Shown here one piece after another: positions 6,945 through 12,185 of a stretch of 12,185 nt of DNA. A program made the position numbers and the translations under genes. The stretch is taken from positions 1 to 12,185 of the forward strand of contig SFIE01000056.1 of the NCBI GenBank assembly GCA_004555405.1, written 5' to 3'. Position 1 is the first letter of the stretch; the number at the start of each line of letters is the position of its first letter. The stretch is from Subdoligranulum sp. (GTDB lineage Bacteria; Bacillota; Clostridia; Oscillospirales; Ruminococcaceae). Below the pieces are notes generated by a model, which saw only the letters and a program-made list of their open reading frames with translations, was not told the origin of the DNA and did not search any database.

Positions 6945-7906
6945 CGGTCGTTCTCCTCCCAGGTGCGTTCGCTGATGATATACCGCGGGCGGGCCTTGGT
7001 TTCCAGATAGATCTTGCCGATATACTCACCGATCACGCCCAGGCTCAGCAGCTGCACGCCGCTTACAAAGCATACGATGGCTGTGGTGCTGGCCCAACCG
7101 GCCACTGTGTGACCCAGCAGATGCTGCACCGTGGCCCAGATCACGCCGATCAGGCTAAAGATGGAAACAAACACGCCGAACCCGGTGATCAGGCGAATGG
7201 GCTTTACCGAAAGGCTGGTAATGCCGTCAAAAGCAAGGGCCAGCATTTTGGAAAGGGGATAGTGGCTTTCGCCCGCAATGCGCTCGTGCCGCTCGTAATA
7301 CACGCTGGTGCTTTTAAAGCCCACCAAGGGGAACATACCGCGCAAAAAAATATTGACTTCTTTAAAATTGGCAAATTCCTGCAAAACGCGGCTGCTTACA
7401 AGGCGGTAATCGGCATGGTTATACACCACCTCGGCACCCATTTTGTTCAGCAGCTTGTAAAATCCCTCGGCAGTAAAGCGCTTGAAGAAGGTGTCGGTGT
7501 CACGCTTGCTGCGCACACCGTACACCACCTCGCAGCCGTCCAGATAAGCATCCACCATTTCGTCCATGGCGTTGATATCGTCCTGCCCGTCGCAGTCGAT
7601 GGAAATGGTAATGTCGCAGCGATCCTTGGCTTCCATCAACCCGGCCAGCACAGCGTTCTGGTGGCCGCGGTTGCGGCTTTGGCAAATGCCGATGAAATGC
7701 TCATTGTCCTTGGCAAGCTTGCCAATGATTTCCCAGGTGCGATCCTTCGAGCCGTCGTTTACAAAAAGCACACGGCTGTCAGGGCTGATCTTCCCGGCCT
7801 CACTCAGCTGCTGGATCTTTTGCAGAAACAGGGGGGCGGTAATGGGCAAAACCTCCTGCTCGTTATAGCAGGGGATCACGATATATAAAATCGGTTGCTT
7901 GTTCAT
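6941..7906 (-). CDS. GtrB/DPM1-like polyprenyl-phosphate glycosyltransferase
   Basis: A 321-residue family 2 glycosyltransferase of the DPM1/GtrB type, which transfers a sugar from a nucleotide donor to undecaprenyl phosphate on the inner face of the membrane. YIVIPCYNEQEVLP (8-21) is the nucleotide-binding start. VNDGSKDRTWE (49-59) and SRNRGHQNAVLAGL (77-90) are family blocks. SIDCDGQDD (102-110) is the metal-binding motif. HADYRLVSSRV (164-174) and ERHERIAGESHYPLSKM (205-221) form the acceptor side. Two C-terminal membrane helices lie at about 237-262 and 272-297, ending in GEYIGKIYLETKARPRYI. The length is standard. The start codon overlaps the regulator stop (ATGA) with GGAG upstream. 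No GtrA flippase or glycan polymerase is adjacent in this operon. Its place between a Crp/Fnr gene and a flavin protein gives no clear substrate. Confidence 0.94.
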   Translation of the reverse strand: MNKQPILYIVIPCYNEQEVLPITAPLFLQKIQQLSEAGKISPDSRVLFVNDGSKDRTWEIIGKLAKDNEHFIGICQSRNRGHQNAVLAGLMEAKDRCDITISIDCDGQDDINAMDEMVDAYLDGCEVVYGVRSKRDTDTFFKRFTAEGFYKLLNKMGAEVVYNHADYRLVSSRVLQEFANFKEVNIFLRGMFPLVGFKSTSVYYERHERIAGESHYPLSKMLALAFDGITSLSVKPIRLITGFGVFVSIFSLIGVIWATVQHLLGHTVAGWASTTAIVCFVSGVQLLSLGVIGEYIGKIYLETKARPRYIISERTWEENDR

Positions 7907-8625
7907 GAAACAGATTCTCCTTCATATTGCGTTTGAATGGCTGCCAGATTCAGCAGCTTAAAGCTTCCGCGGTGGGTCTCCAGCAGCCCTTCGGCCTGCA
8001 TACGGCTAAGCTCGCGGGAAAGGGCGCTGCGCTCGCAGTTTAAATATTCTGCCAGCTGGGCACGGGTAAGCGGGGTGGAAAACATGGCACAGCCTGCCCG
8101 GTGATATTGCTCTAAAAGCCAGGCGCACAGCTTGGCGCGCAGGCTTTTTAAAATCAGCAGATCCACCCGGCGGCAAAGAGAAAAATATTTATCACTGATG
8201 GCTTCCACCAAATTGCGCAGCAGCACACAGTGGGCGGCATCGCTGCAGCCCGGCAGCATCAGGCGCTCATAGGGCAGGGCCAGAACGATGCAGGGGGCGG
8301 TAGCGGTTACGGTTACCGGGCTGGGAGTGCTGCTTCCGGAAAGCACATCGCCAAAAATGCCGCCGGGCTGCATGTGCGCCATGGTTACGGTTTGCCCGCC
8401 GGGGCTGATTTTGCTGGCTGTAATGCTGCCCTCCAGCACAATGCGGATCGAGGCATTTTCCTGCCCGGATAATAAAATAATATCGCCCGCAGGATAGCGC
8501 TGCACTGTGGGGGAAAGCTGCAAAAGAAGCCTGCAAAGATCGTCCGGCGAAATGCCGCGAAACAGTGAAACTTTTTGCAAAAGCCTCAGCCAAGACTCCC
8601 ATGCAGGGGCGTTCGGAATGGGCAA
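7903..8625 (-). CDS. Crp/Fnr-family transcriptional regulator (TTG start)
   Basis: A 240-residue regulator: an N-terminal cyclic-nucleotide-binding-like beta-roll (about 20-130, with GDIILLSGQE, RIVLEGSITA and PGGIFGDVLSGSS), a long dimer helix (about 131-160), and a C-terminal winged helix. The helix-turn-helix spans LTRAQLAEYLNCERSALSREL (186-206), with recognition residues ERSALSRELSRM. No Fnr-type N-terminal cysteine cluster is present, and the cAMP-binding arginine/serine pattern of Crp is not obvious, so the signal is unknown. The frame is open to an ATG at 8682. I prefer the TTG at 8623-8625, which is preceded by AAAGGAGG at six-base spacing; the longer form would translate through that site. 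It heads an operon with the next two genes and is divergent from an ABC importer. A palindrome of Crp-site form lies in between, so it probably controls both directions. Confidence 0.92.
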   Translation of the reverse strand: MPIPNAPAWESWLRLLQKVSLFRGISPDDLCRLLLQLSPTVQRYPAGDIILLSGQENASIRIVLEGSITASKISPGGQTVTMAHMQPGGIFGDVLSGSSTPSPVTVTATAPCIVLALPYERLMLPGCSDAAHCVLLRNLVEAISDKYFSLCRRVDLLILKSLRAKLCAWLLEQYHRAGCAMFSTPLTRAQLAEYLNCERSALSRELSRMQAEGLLETHRGSFKLLNLAAIQTQYEGESVS

Positions 8626-8632
8626 AACAGGG

Positions 8633-8640
8633 CCTCCTTT
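8633..8640 (-). promoter_or_regulatory. ribosome binding site deciding the TTG start of the regulator
   Basis: On the - strand the sequence AAAGGAGG is a near-perfect Shine-Dalgarno, followed by six bases (CCCTGT) and TTG at 8625. No comparable site stands before the upstream ATG at 8682. This favours a TTG start and removes 19 residues from the longest reading. Confidence 0.8.
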
Positions 8641-8691
8641 TTTATGTGTGATAAAGAGCAGCTCTGCAAGATCGCACTGCACTGTCCAAGA

Positions 8692-8707
8692 TGTTGCCGG
8701 GGCAACA
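8692..8707. promoter_or_regulatory. Crp/Fnr-type operator palindrome (TGTTG-N6-CAACA)
   Basis: The sequence TGTTGCCGGGGCAACA has perfect 7-bp arms around a two-base centre, which can also be read as TGTTG-N6-CAACA, the 5-6-5 layout of Crp/Fnr operators. It sits between the regulator gene and the divergent ABC importer. Its centre (8699.5) is 41.5 bases before the predicted importer transcript start at about 8741, and about 15 bases inside the predicted regulator transcript. The layout suits activation of the importer and repression of the regulator's own operon. Binding by the adjacent regulator is inferred. Confidence 0.75.
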
Positions 8708-8721
8708 GGTTCTTCGCTAAT

Positions 8722-8750
8722 ATCATACTATAATAGAAGCGAAAAGGCAA
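8722..8750 (-). promoter_or_regulatory. promoter of the regulator operon
   Basis: Reading the - strand, TTGCCT (8750-8745, four of six matches to the -35 consensus) is followed by a 17-base spacer and TATGAT (8727-8722, five of six to the -10 consensus). Transcription would begin near 8715, giving a leader of about 90 bases before the TTG start. The -10 lies back to back with that of the divergent importer promoter, one base apart. Confidence 0.55.
8729..8734 (+). promoter_or_regulatory. -10 element of the ABC importer promoter
   Basis: A perfect TATAAT on the + strand. The bases at the -35 position (around 8706-8711, CAGGTT) do not match TTGACA, and that position is instead covered by the end of the palindrome. 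This is the usual form of an activator-dependent promoter. The predicted start is near 8741, leaving a leader of about 77 bases before the receptor gene. An imperfect A/T hairpin (8759-8765 with 8775-8781) lies in the leader with no assigned role. Confidence 0.7.
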
Positions 8751-8817
8751 ACTGTTTCACAAAAATTCCATTTATTTTTGTGCTTTTCCCAAAACAAAAA
8801 CCAAAGGAGAAAGTAAC

Positions 8818-9840
8818 ATGAAAAAAGTCATTTCTGTTGTGCTCAGTGCCGTAATGGCTCTGGGGCTTGCCGCTTGCGGCAGTCAGGCAGGTGCTGTATC
8901 CTCGCAGCCTTCTTCCTCTGCGGCACCGCAGCCCTCTGCCCAGGCCGTAAGCACGGTGCAGCTGGCCGGGCTGAAGGGCCCTACTACTATGGGCATGGTG
9001 AATCTGAACACCCTGATGGAAAACGGCACCGCTGCACAGCAATACGATGTGAGTATGCTGGGCACCGCCGATGAGATCGTGCCGCAGCTGGTAAAGGGCG
9101 AGGTGGATATTGCTGCGATCCCTGCCAATTTGGCGGCAGCGCTTTATCAAAAAACCGAGGGCGGTATTCAGGCACTGGCGGTCAACACGCTGGGCGTTTT
9201 GTATGTGGTCGAACAGGGGGATACCGTGCATTCCGTGCAGGACCTCAAGGGCAAAACGCTGCTTTCCACCGGCAAGGGAACCACACCGGAATATGTGCTT
9301 TGCCATATCTTGGAAAAAAACGGCATCGATCCGGATAAGGATCTGCAAATCGAATATTGCAGCGAAGCCACCGAGGTCACGGCCCGCATGGCGGAAGCAT
9401 CCGATGCCATTGCCGTGCTGCCGCAGCCCTATGTAACAGCGGCATCGCTGCAAAATGAAGCCCTGCGTGTGGCACTGGATCTTACCGAGGAGTGGGGCAA
9501 GGTGGAGGATACGCAGCTCATCACCGGCGTCACGGTGGTGCGCAAAGCCTTTGCTGAGCAAAACCCCGATGCTGTAGAGGCTTTTTTGTCGGATTACGCC
9601 CAAAGCGTACAGCTGGCAGCCAGCGATGTGCAGGGCACGGCCGCCCTGTGTGAACAGTACGGCGTGGTGGCAAAGGCGGCCATTGCACAAAAAGCGCTGC
9701 CTGCCTGCAACATTGTGTGCATCACCGGTGCCGAAATGAAAGCCGCTGTAAGCAACTATCTGCAGGTGCTGTATGAGGCCGACCCCGCTGCCGTGGGCGG
9801 AAACCTGCCGGACGATGCTTTTTATTACGAAGCTGACTGA
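8818..9840 (+). CDS. ABC importer substrate-binding lipoprotein (NMT1/SsuA-TauA class)
   Basis: A 340-residue extracytoplasmic receptor. The N-terminus MKKVISVVLSAVMALGLAAC is a lipoprotein signal peptide with the lipobox LAAC; Cys20 becomes the lipidated N-terminus, tethering the protein to the outer membrane face. A Ser/Ala/Pro/Gln-rich linker (21-45) follows. The binding fold shows GLKGPTTMGMVNL (51-63), VKGEVDIAAIPANLAAAL (92-109), the hinge stretch DLKGKTLLSTGKGTTPEYVL (142-161) and AIAVLPQPYVTAA (197-209), all typical of NMT1-like receptors for sulfonates, taurine, nitrate or thiamine precursors. The substrate cannot be read. The ATG follows AAAGGAG at good spacing. Permease and ATPase genes follow directly, and the promoter carries a Crp/Fnr-type operator. 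Confidence 0.93.
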   Translation: MKKVISVVLSAVMALGLAACGSQAGAVSSQPSSSAAPQPSAQAVSTVQLAGLKGPTTMGMVNLNTLMENGTAAQQYDVSMLGTADEIVPQLVKGEVDIAAIPANLAAALYQKTEGGIQALAVNTLGVLYVVEQGDTVHSVQDLKGKTLLSTGKGTTPEYVLCHILEKNGIDPDKDLQIEYCSEATEVTARMAEASDAIAVLPQPYVTAASLQNEALRVALDLTEEWGKVEDTQLITGVTVVRKAFAEQNPDAVEAFLSDYAQSVQLAASDVQGTAALCEQYGVVAKAAIAQKALPACNIVCITGAEMKAAVSNYLQVLYEADPAAVGGNLPDDAFYYEAD

Positions 9841-9852
9841 GGCACAGAAAAC

Positions 9853-10638
9853 ATGAAAAAAAGCGTTCGCCCGCTCTTGCCAAACCAAGAGCGGGCCTTT
9901 GCCCTTTTGTTCTGGCTGGCTGTGTGGCAGATCGCCGCCCTTGTGATCGGCCAAAAGATATTGTTGGTCACGCCGCTGGAAGCGCTGCGCTGCTTTTTGG
10001 CCATGCTGCCGCAGCCTGCATTTTGGGCACGGGTGATCTTTAGCACGCTGCGCATTCTGGCAGGCTTTGGCTTGGCTGTGCTGGGGGCCTTTTTGCTGGC
10101 GGCGTTGGCCCGCAGCCATCGAATGCTTGCGGCGCTCATAGAATTGCCGCTGCAGGCCATTAAGGCCACACCGGTAGCCAGTTTTATCATCCTGGCTCTC
10201 TTGTGGGTCAGCAGTCGGCAGCTTTCGGTGCTGATCAGCTTTTTCATGGCGCTTCCTATTTTATATAGCGCCGTGCAAACCGGCCTGGATGCTGCCGATC
10301 CTGCGCTTTTGGAAATGGCGCAGGTGTTTCGCATGGGCCTTTGCGCGCGCATTCGCGCCATATGGCTTCCGGGGCTGCTGCCTGCATTTCGCCGCGGCTG
10401 CAGCGTGGCGCTGGGCATTTGCTGGAAAAGCGGCATTGCGGCCGAGGTGATCGGCCTTCCCGGCGGCAGCATGGGCGAAGCGCTGTACCGGGCCAAAATC
10501 ACGCTTTCCACGGCGGAAGTGTTTGCGTGGAGCATTGCCATTGTGCTGCTAAGTGCAGTGCTGGAACGCCTGTTCATGGCGCTGTTGGCTGCCGCCGAAC
10601 AGCACATAGTCGGCATAAAAGAGGAATCGCAATGTTGA
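9853..10638 (+). CDS. ABC importer permease (SsuC/TauC class)
   Basis: A 261-residue membrane protein forming the channel of the importer. There are six likely membrane segments. The first is near 16-34, and the LRILAGFGLAVLGAFLLAAL stretch (66-85) is the usual second one. The cytoplasmic coupling loop is the EAA-type sequence ALLEMAQVFRMGLCARIRAI (about 148-167), followed by WLPGLLPAFRRG. The segment WKSGIAAEVIGLPGGSMGEAL (about 190-210; key residues AAEVIG and GSMGEAL) is the standard C-terminal family motif. The start is ATG 9853, 12 bases after the receptor stop, with a weak GAGG site. Codons 6-15 contain a perfect 11-bp hairpin that may lower expression relative to the receptor. The end overlaps the ATPase gene by seven bases. 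Confidence 0.92.
   Translation: MKKSVRPLLPNQERAFALLFWLAVWQIAALVIGQKILLVTPLEALRCFLAMLPQPAFWARVIFSTLRILAGFGLAVLGAFLLAALARSHRMLAALIELPLQAIKATPVASFIILALLWVSSRQLSVLISFFMALPILYSAVQTGLDAADPALLEMAQVFRMGLCARIRAIWLPGLLPAFRRGCSVALGICWKSGIAAEVIGLPGGSMGEALYRAKITLSTAEVFAWSIAIVLLSAVLERLFMALLAAAEQHIVGIKEESQC
9869..9896 (+). other. perfect 11-bp hairpin in the first codons of the permease gene
   Basis: The arms GCCCGCTCTTG (9869-9879) and CAAGAGCGGGC (9886-9896) pair without mismatch around a six-base loop, with an A-run before and CTTTGCCCTTTTGTT after. It resembles a weak terminator or an mRNA-stabilising stem between the receptor and permease genes. It lies inside the coding sequence, which is well supported by family similarity of the N-terminus. 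A role in giving more receptor than permease is inferred from the common pattern in importer operons. Confidence 0.6.
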
Positions 10639-11210
10639 AAGTAGAGCATCTTGCCAAGCGTTTTGGCGAAAAACAACTGTTTGAGGATCTGAGCTTTGCC
10701 TGCCGGGGCGGCCTGATCCTCAGGGCGCCCAGCGGCTGGGGAAAAACCACACTGATGCGCATTTTGATGGGGCTGGAAACCGCCGATGCAGGAAGCGTTT
10801 CCGGCGCGGGGCGCATGTGCCCTTTGTTTCAGGAAGACAGGTTGATCCCGCATTTGGATGCCGTGCAGAATGTGCAGATCGTGTGCGGGGATCTTGCAGC
10901 ACAAAAAATCACAGCCGAGCTTGCGGCAGTGGGGCTGGGCGCAAAAGAGTGCTGCCTGCCCGCCGCCAGGCTTTCGGGAGGGCAAAAGCGGCGTGCGGCG
11001 CTGATCAGGGCACTGCTGGCGCCCGGGGATCTTGTGTTGCTGGACGAGCCATTTACCGGGCTGGACGAGGCCAGCGCCGCCTTGGCTGCGAAGGCCATTC
11101 ACAAACACTGTGCCGGGCGCACGGCGCTGGCTGCAGTACACGATCCGCTGGGGATTCAGCTTTTGGGCTGGCCAGTGCTGAACTTGACGAACCCCGCACC
11201 GCTGCCTTAA
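10632..11210 (+). CDS. compact ABC importer ATP-binding protein (SsuB/TauB class)
   Basis: A 192-residue ATPase that drives the importer. Walker A is APSGWGKTT (32-40), in which the usual first glycine is alanine. The Q-loop is LFQEDRLIPHL (65-75), the signature is LSGGQKRRAALIRAL (114-128), Walker B plus D-loop is LVLLDEPFTGLDE (134-146), and the switch histidine is His170 in AAVHDP. All catalytic parts are present. The protein ends about 20 residues after the switch, so it lacks the C-terminal 40-60 residues of usual SsuB/TauB proteins (about 240-260 residues). The frame is open further upstream to 10341, but that region is the permease in another frame. The ATG at 10632 has GAGGA at seven-base spacing and overlaps the permease stop, implying coupled translation. 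Confidence 0.92.
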   Translation: MLKVEHLAKRFGEKQLFEDLSFACRGGLILRAPSGWGKTTLMRILMGLETADAGSVSGAGRMCPLFQEDRLIPHLDAVQNVQIVCGDLAAQKITAELAAVGLGAKECCLPAARLSGGQKRRAALIRALLAPGDLVLLDEPFTGLDEASAALAAKAIHKHCAGRTALAAVHDPLGIQLLGWPVLNLTNPAPLP

Positions 11211-11240
11211 TATAAAGGCAGAGAAAAGGTGGTGAACAAG

Positions 11241-12002
11241 ATGCTGCAAAACCCAACCGTCGTAAAACCGCGCTATGCCTTGTTTGACGGCCTGCGTGGG
11301 GCAACCATGCTCAGCATGGTGCTGTATCATTTCAGCTACGATCTGTTTGTGATTGCAAAAAATCATTCTCAGTGGCCCACGCTGCCTGCCGTGCATTTGT
11401 GGCAGCAGTCTATTTGCTGCACCTTTATTTTGCTGGCAGGCTTTTGCTGGCATTGGGGCCGCGCCCGCAGCCTGCGCCGCGGCCTGCTTGTGAATGCCTG
11501 CGGCTTGCTGATCACACTGATCACATGGCTTTTCATGCCGGGGCAGTTGGTCGTGTTTGGTGTGCTCAATTTTATAGGCTGTGCCATCTTGCTCACCATT
11601 CCCATGCACCGGCTGCTGGATAAGATCCCCTGTGGGGCGGGAATCGCGGTAACGGCGCTGCTGTTTTGCTTTACCAAAACGATCCAATGGGGCAGCGTGG
11701 GGCTTTTTTCGTGGCAGATCAAGGTGCCGGGGCAGCTTTACACGCCGCTGCTCACGATTTTTGGTTTTCCGGCACCGGGGTTCTGGTCCAGCGATTTCTT
11801 TCCCATGATGCCGTGGATCTTTCTTTTTTGGCTTGGCTATTTTTTAAGCTGCGCATTTCGCAAATACACCGGCCGCCGCGAATGGGCTATGGTGCGCCTG
11901 CCCGGTTTTTCCAAACTGGGGCACTGGAGCCTTCCGGTGTATATGCTGCATCAGCCGCTGTGCTTTGCGGCGGCCATGGCTTTGGCAGAATTTTTGCGCT
12001 AA
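11241..12002 (+). CDS. HGSNAT/DUF1624-family membrane acyltransferase
   Basis: A 253-residue multi-pass membrane protein of the heparan-alpha-glucosaminide N-acetyltransferase catalytic family. The family N-terminus RYALFDGLRGATMLSMVLYH (11-30) is plain. It is followed by about six or seven hydrophobic segments, a short KNHSQW stretch (40-45) whose His42 may match the acetyl-accepting histidine of HGSNAT, then FGVLNFIGCA (106-115), SDFFPMMPWIFLFWLGYF (184-201) and GHWSLPVYMLHQPL (227-240). The family moves acetyl groups across the membrane to amino sugars or other extracytoplasmic acceptors; the acceptor here is unknown. ATG 11241 is preferred over GTG 11229 because AGGTGG lies eight bases before it. 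It follows the importer ATPase by 30 bases and may share its transcript. No clear terminator follows. Confidence 0.9.
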   Translation: MLQNPTVVKPRYALFDGLRGATMLSMVLYHFSYDLFVIAKNHSQWPTLPAVHLWQQSICCTFILLAGFCWHWGRARSLRRGLLVNACGLLITLITWLFMPGQLVVFGVLNFIGCAILLTIPMHRLLDKIPCGAGIAVTALLFCFTKTIQWGSVGLFSWQIKVPGQLYTPLLTIFGFPAPGFWSSDFFPMMPWIFLFWLGYFLSCAFRKYTGRREWAMVRLPGFSKLGHWSLPVYMLHQPLCFAAAMALAEFLR

Positions 12003-12077
12003 AAGCCCTTGAAAAGCAGAAAATGCCATACATTATTAACGATAAAACGAAAAATCACATAATAAAAAGGGAAACCC

Positions 12078-12106
12078 TTGACAAACAGGGGCTGTTAGGC
12101 TATAAT
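12078..12106 (+). promoter_or_regulatory. consensus promoter of the tRNA gene
   Basis: TTGACA (12078-12083), a 17-base spacer and TATAAT (12101-12106) match the housekeeping sigma consensus at every position. Transcription should start near 12113, giving a precursor leader of about 38 bases before the tRNA. Otherwise 12003-12150 holds no gene that I can see. Confidence 0.9.
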
Positions 12107-12150
12107 AAACAAGTCGCCCGGAGAAAGCGCAAGGCAATCTTCAAGGATAA

Positions 12151-12185
12151 GCGGCTGTAGCTCATCTGGTAGAGCGCCACCTTGC
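12151..12185 (+). tRNA. tRNA-Gly (probably anticodon GCC), 5' half only
   Basis: The sequence gives acceptor strand GCGGCTG, TA, D-stem GCTC/GAGC around ATCTGGTA, then anticodon stem CCACC and the loop start TTGC. In standard numbering the last two bases are positions 34-35 of the anticodon (G, C). The third base lies beyond the window, so Gly (GCC) is chosen over Cys, Ser or Arg. The choice rests on the GCGG acceptor start and the CCACCTTGC anticodon arm seen in bacterial tRNA-Gly. The gene is cut by the window edge. Confidence 0.85.

Noticed and set aside
7903..8625. Crp/Fnr protein as a CooA-like heme CO sensor (it would start Met-Pro, as CooA does)
   Set aside because: The segment equivalent to the CooA Cys75/His77 ligands reads FGDVLSG here, with neither residue, so a Pro2 resemblance alone is not enough.
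8759..8781. A/T inverted repeat ACAAAAA...TTTTTGT in the importer leader, considered as a terminator or riboswitch
   Set aside because: Only seven A/T-rich pairs with a nine-base loop; too weak for a terminator and without any known riboswitch pattern in the 77-base leader.
8728..11687. Two long - strand open frames opposite the ABC importer and acyltransferase genes (8728-10119 and 9825-11687)
   Set aside because: The composition mirrors the coding strand, with no ribosome binding site or domain, while the + strand genes are unambiguous.
12067..12079. AAGGG-AAA-CCCTT hairpin considered as a terminator after the acyltransferase
   Set aside because: The stem is five pairs with no T-run and overlaps the tRNA -35 box.
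11666..12160. + strand open frame overlapping the acyltransferase end and the tRNA start
   Set aside because: It runs through a perfect promoter and into the tRNA, and its first half is the acyltransferase in another frame.
1..12185. CRISPR arrays, insertion sequences, phage genes or toxin-antitoxin pairs
   Set aside because: No regularly spaced direct repeats, transposase or integrase motifs, or terminal inverted repeats were seen on either strand.

Overview
The window looks like chromosomal DNA from an anaerobic Gram-positive of the Clostridia, plausibly an Oscillospiraceae/Ruminococcaceae-type gut bacterium. Grounds for this inference are strong AGGAGG-type ribosome binding sites, consensus housekeeping promoters, a moderately GC-rich base composition, a Clostridia-style lipoprotein signal peptide, and protein families common in that group. 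No species can be named from the sequence alone.

Left part (1-6198, all + strand) is a surface-glycan biosynthesis and export cluster. It holds the tail of an upstream gene, dTDP-4-dehydrorhamnose 3,5-epimerase (rfbC/rmlC), an ABC-2 polysaccharide export permease and its ATPase (Wzm/Wzt, TagG/TagH or RgpC/RgpD type), and then two large paralogous proteins that each carry two GT-A (family 2) glycosyltransferase domains. Together they suggest a rhamnose-containing wall or capsular polysaccharide that is built on the cytoplasmic face by multi-domain transferases and exported by the ABC route. A terminator-like hairpin lies in the 176-bp gap before the glycosyltransferases, and a bidirectional terminator closes the cluster.

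Middle part (6330-8625, - strand) is a tight three-gene operon joined by ATGA overlaps. In transcription order it encodes a Crp/Fnr-family regulator (probably from a TTG start), a GtrB/DPM1-like polyprenyl-phosphate glycosyltransferase with two C-terminal membrane helices, and a flavin-reductase-like FMN-binding protein.

Right part (8818-12002, + strand) is a divergently transcribed ABC importer of the NMT1/SsuA-TauA class (lipoprotein receptor, permease and an unusually short ATPase), followed by a multi-pass membrane acyltransferase of the HGSNAT/DUF1624 family. The divergent intergenic region is the most informative piece of regulatory DNA in the window. A perfect palindrome of the form TGTTG-N6-CAACA is centred at -41.5 from the predicted start of the importer transcript, the textbook geometry of a class II Crp/Fnr-activated promoter. 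That promoter has a perfect TATAAT but no -35 box. A second promoter, back to back with it, drives the regulator operon, and the palindrome lies just downstream of that start, which would suit autorepression. The simplest reading is a local circuit in which the Crp/Fnr protein activates the importer and limits itself.

The window ends in the 5' half of a tRNA gene, probably tRNA-Gly(GCC), behind a perfect TTGACA-N17-TATAAT promoter.
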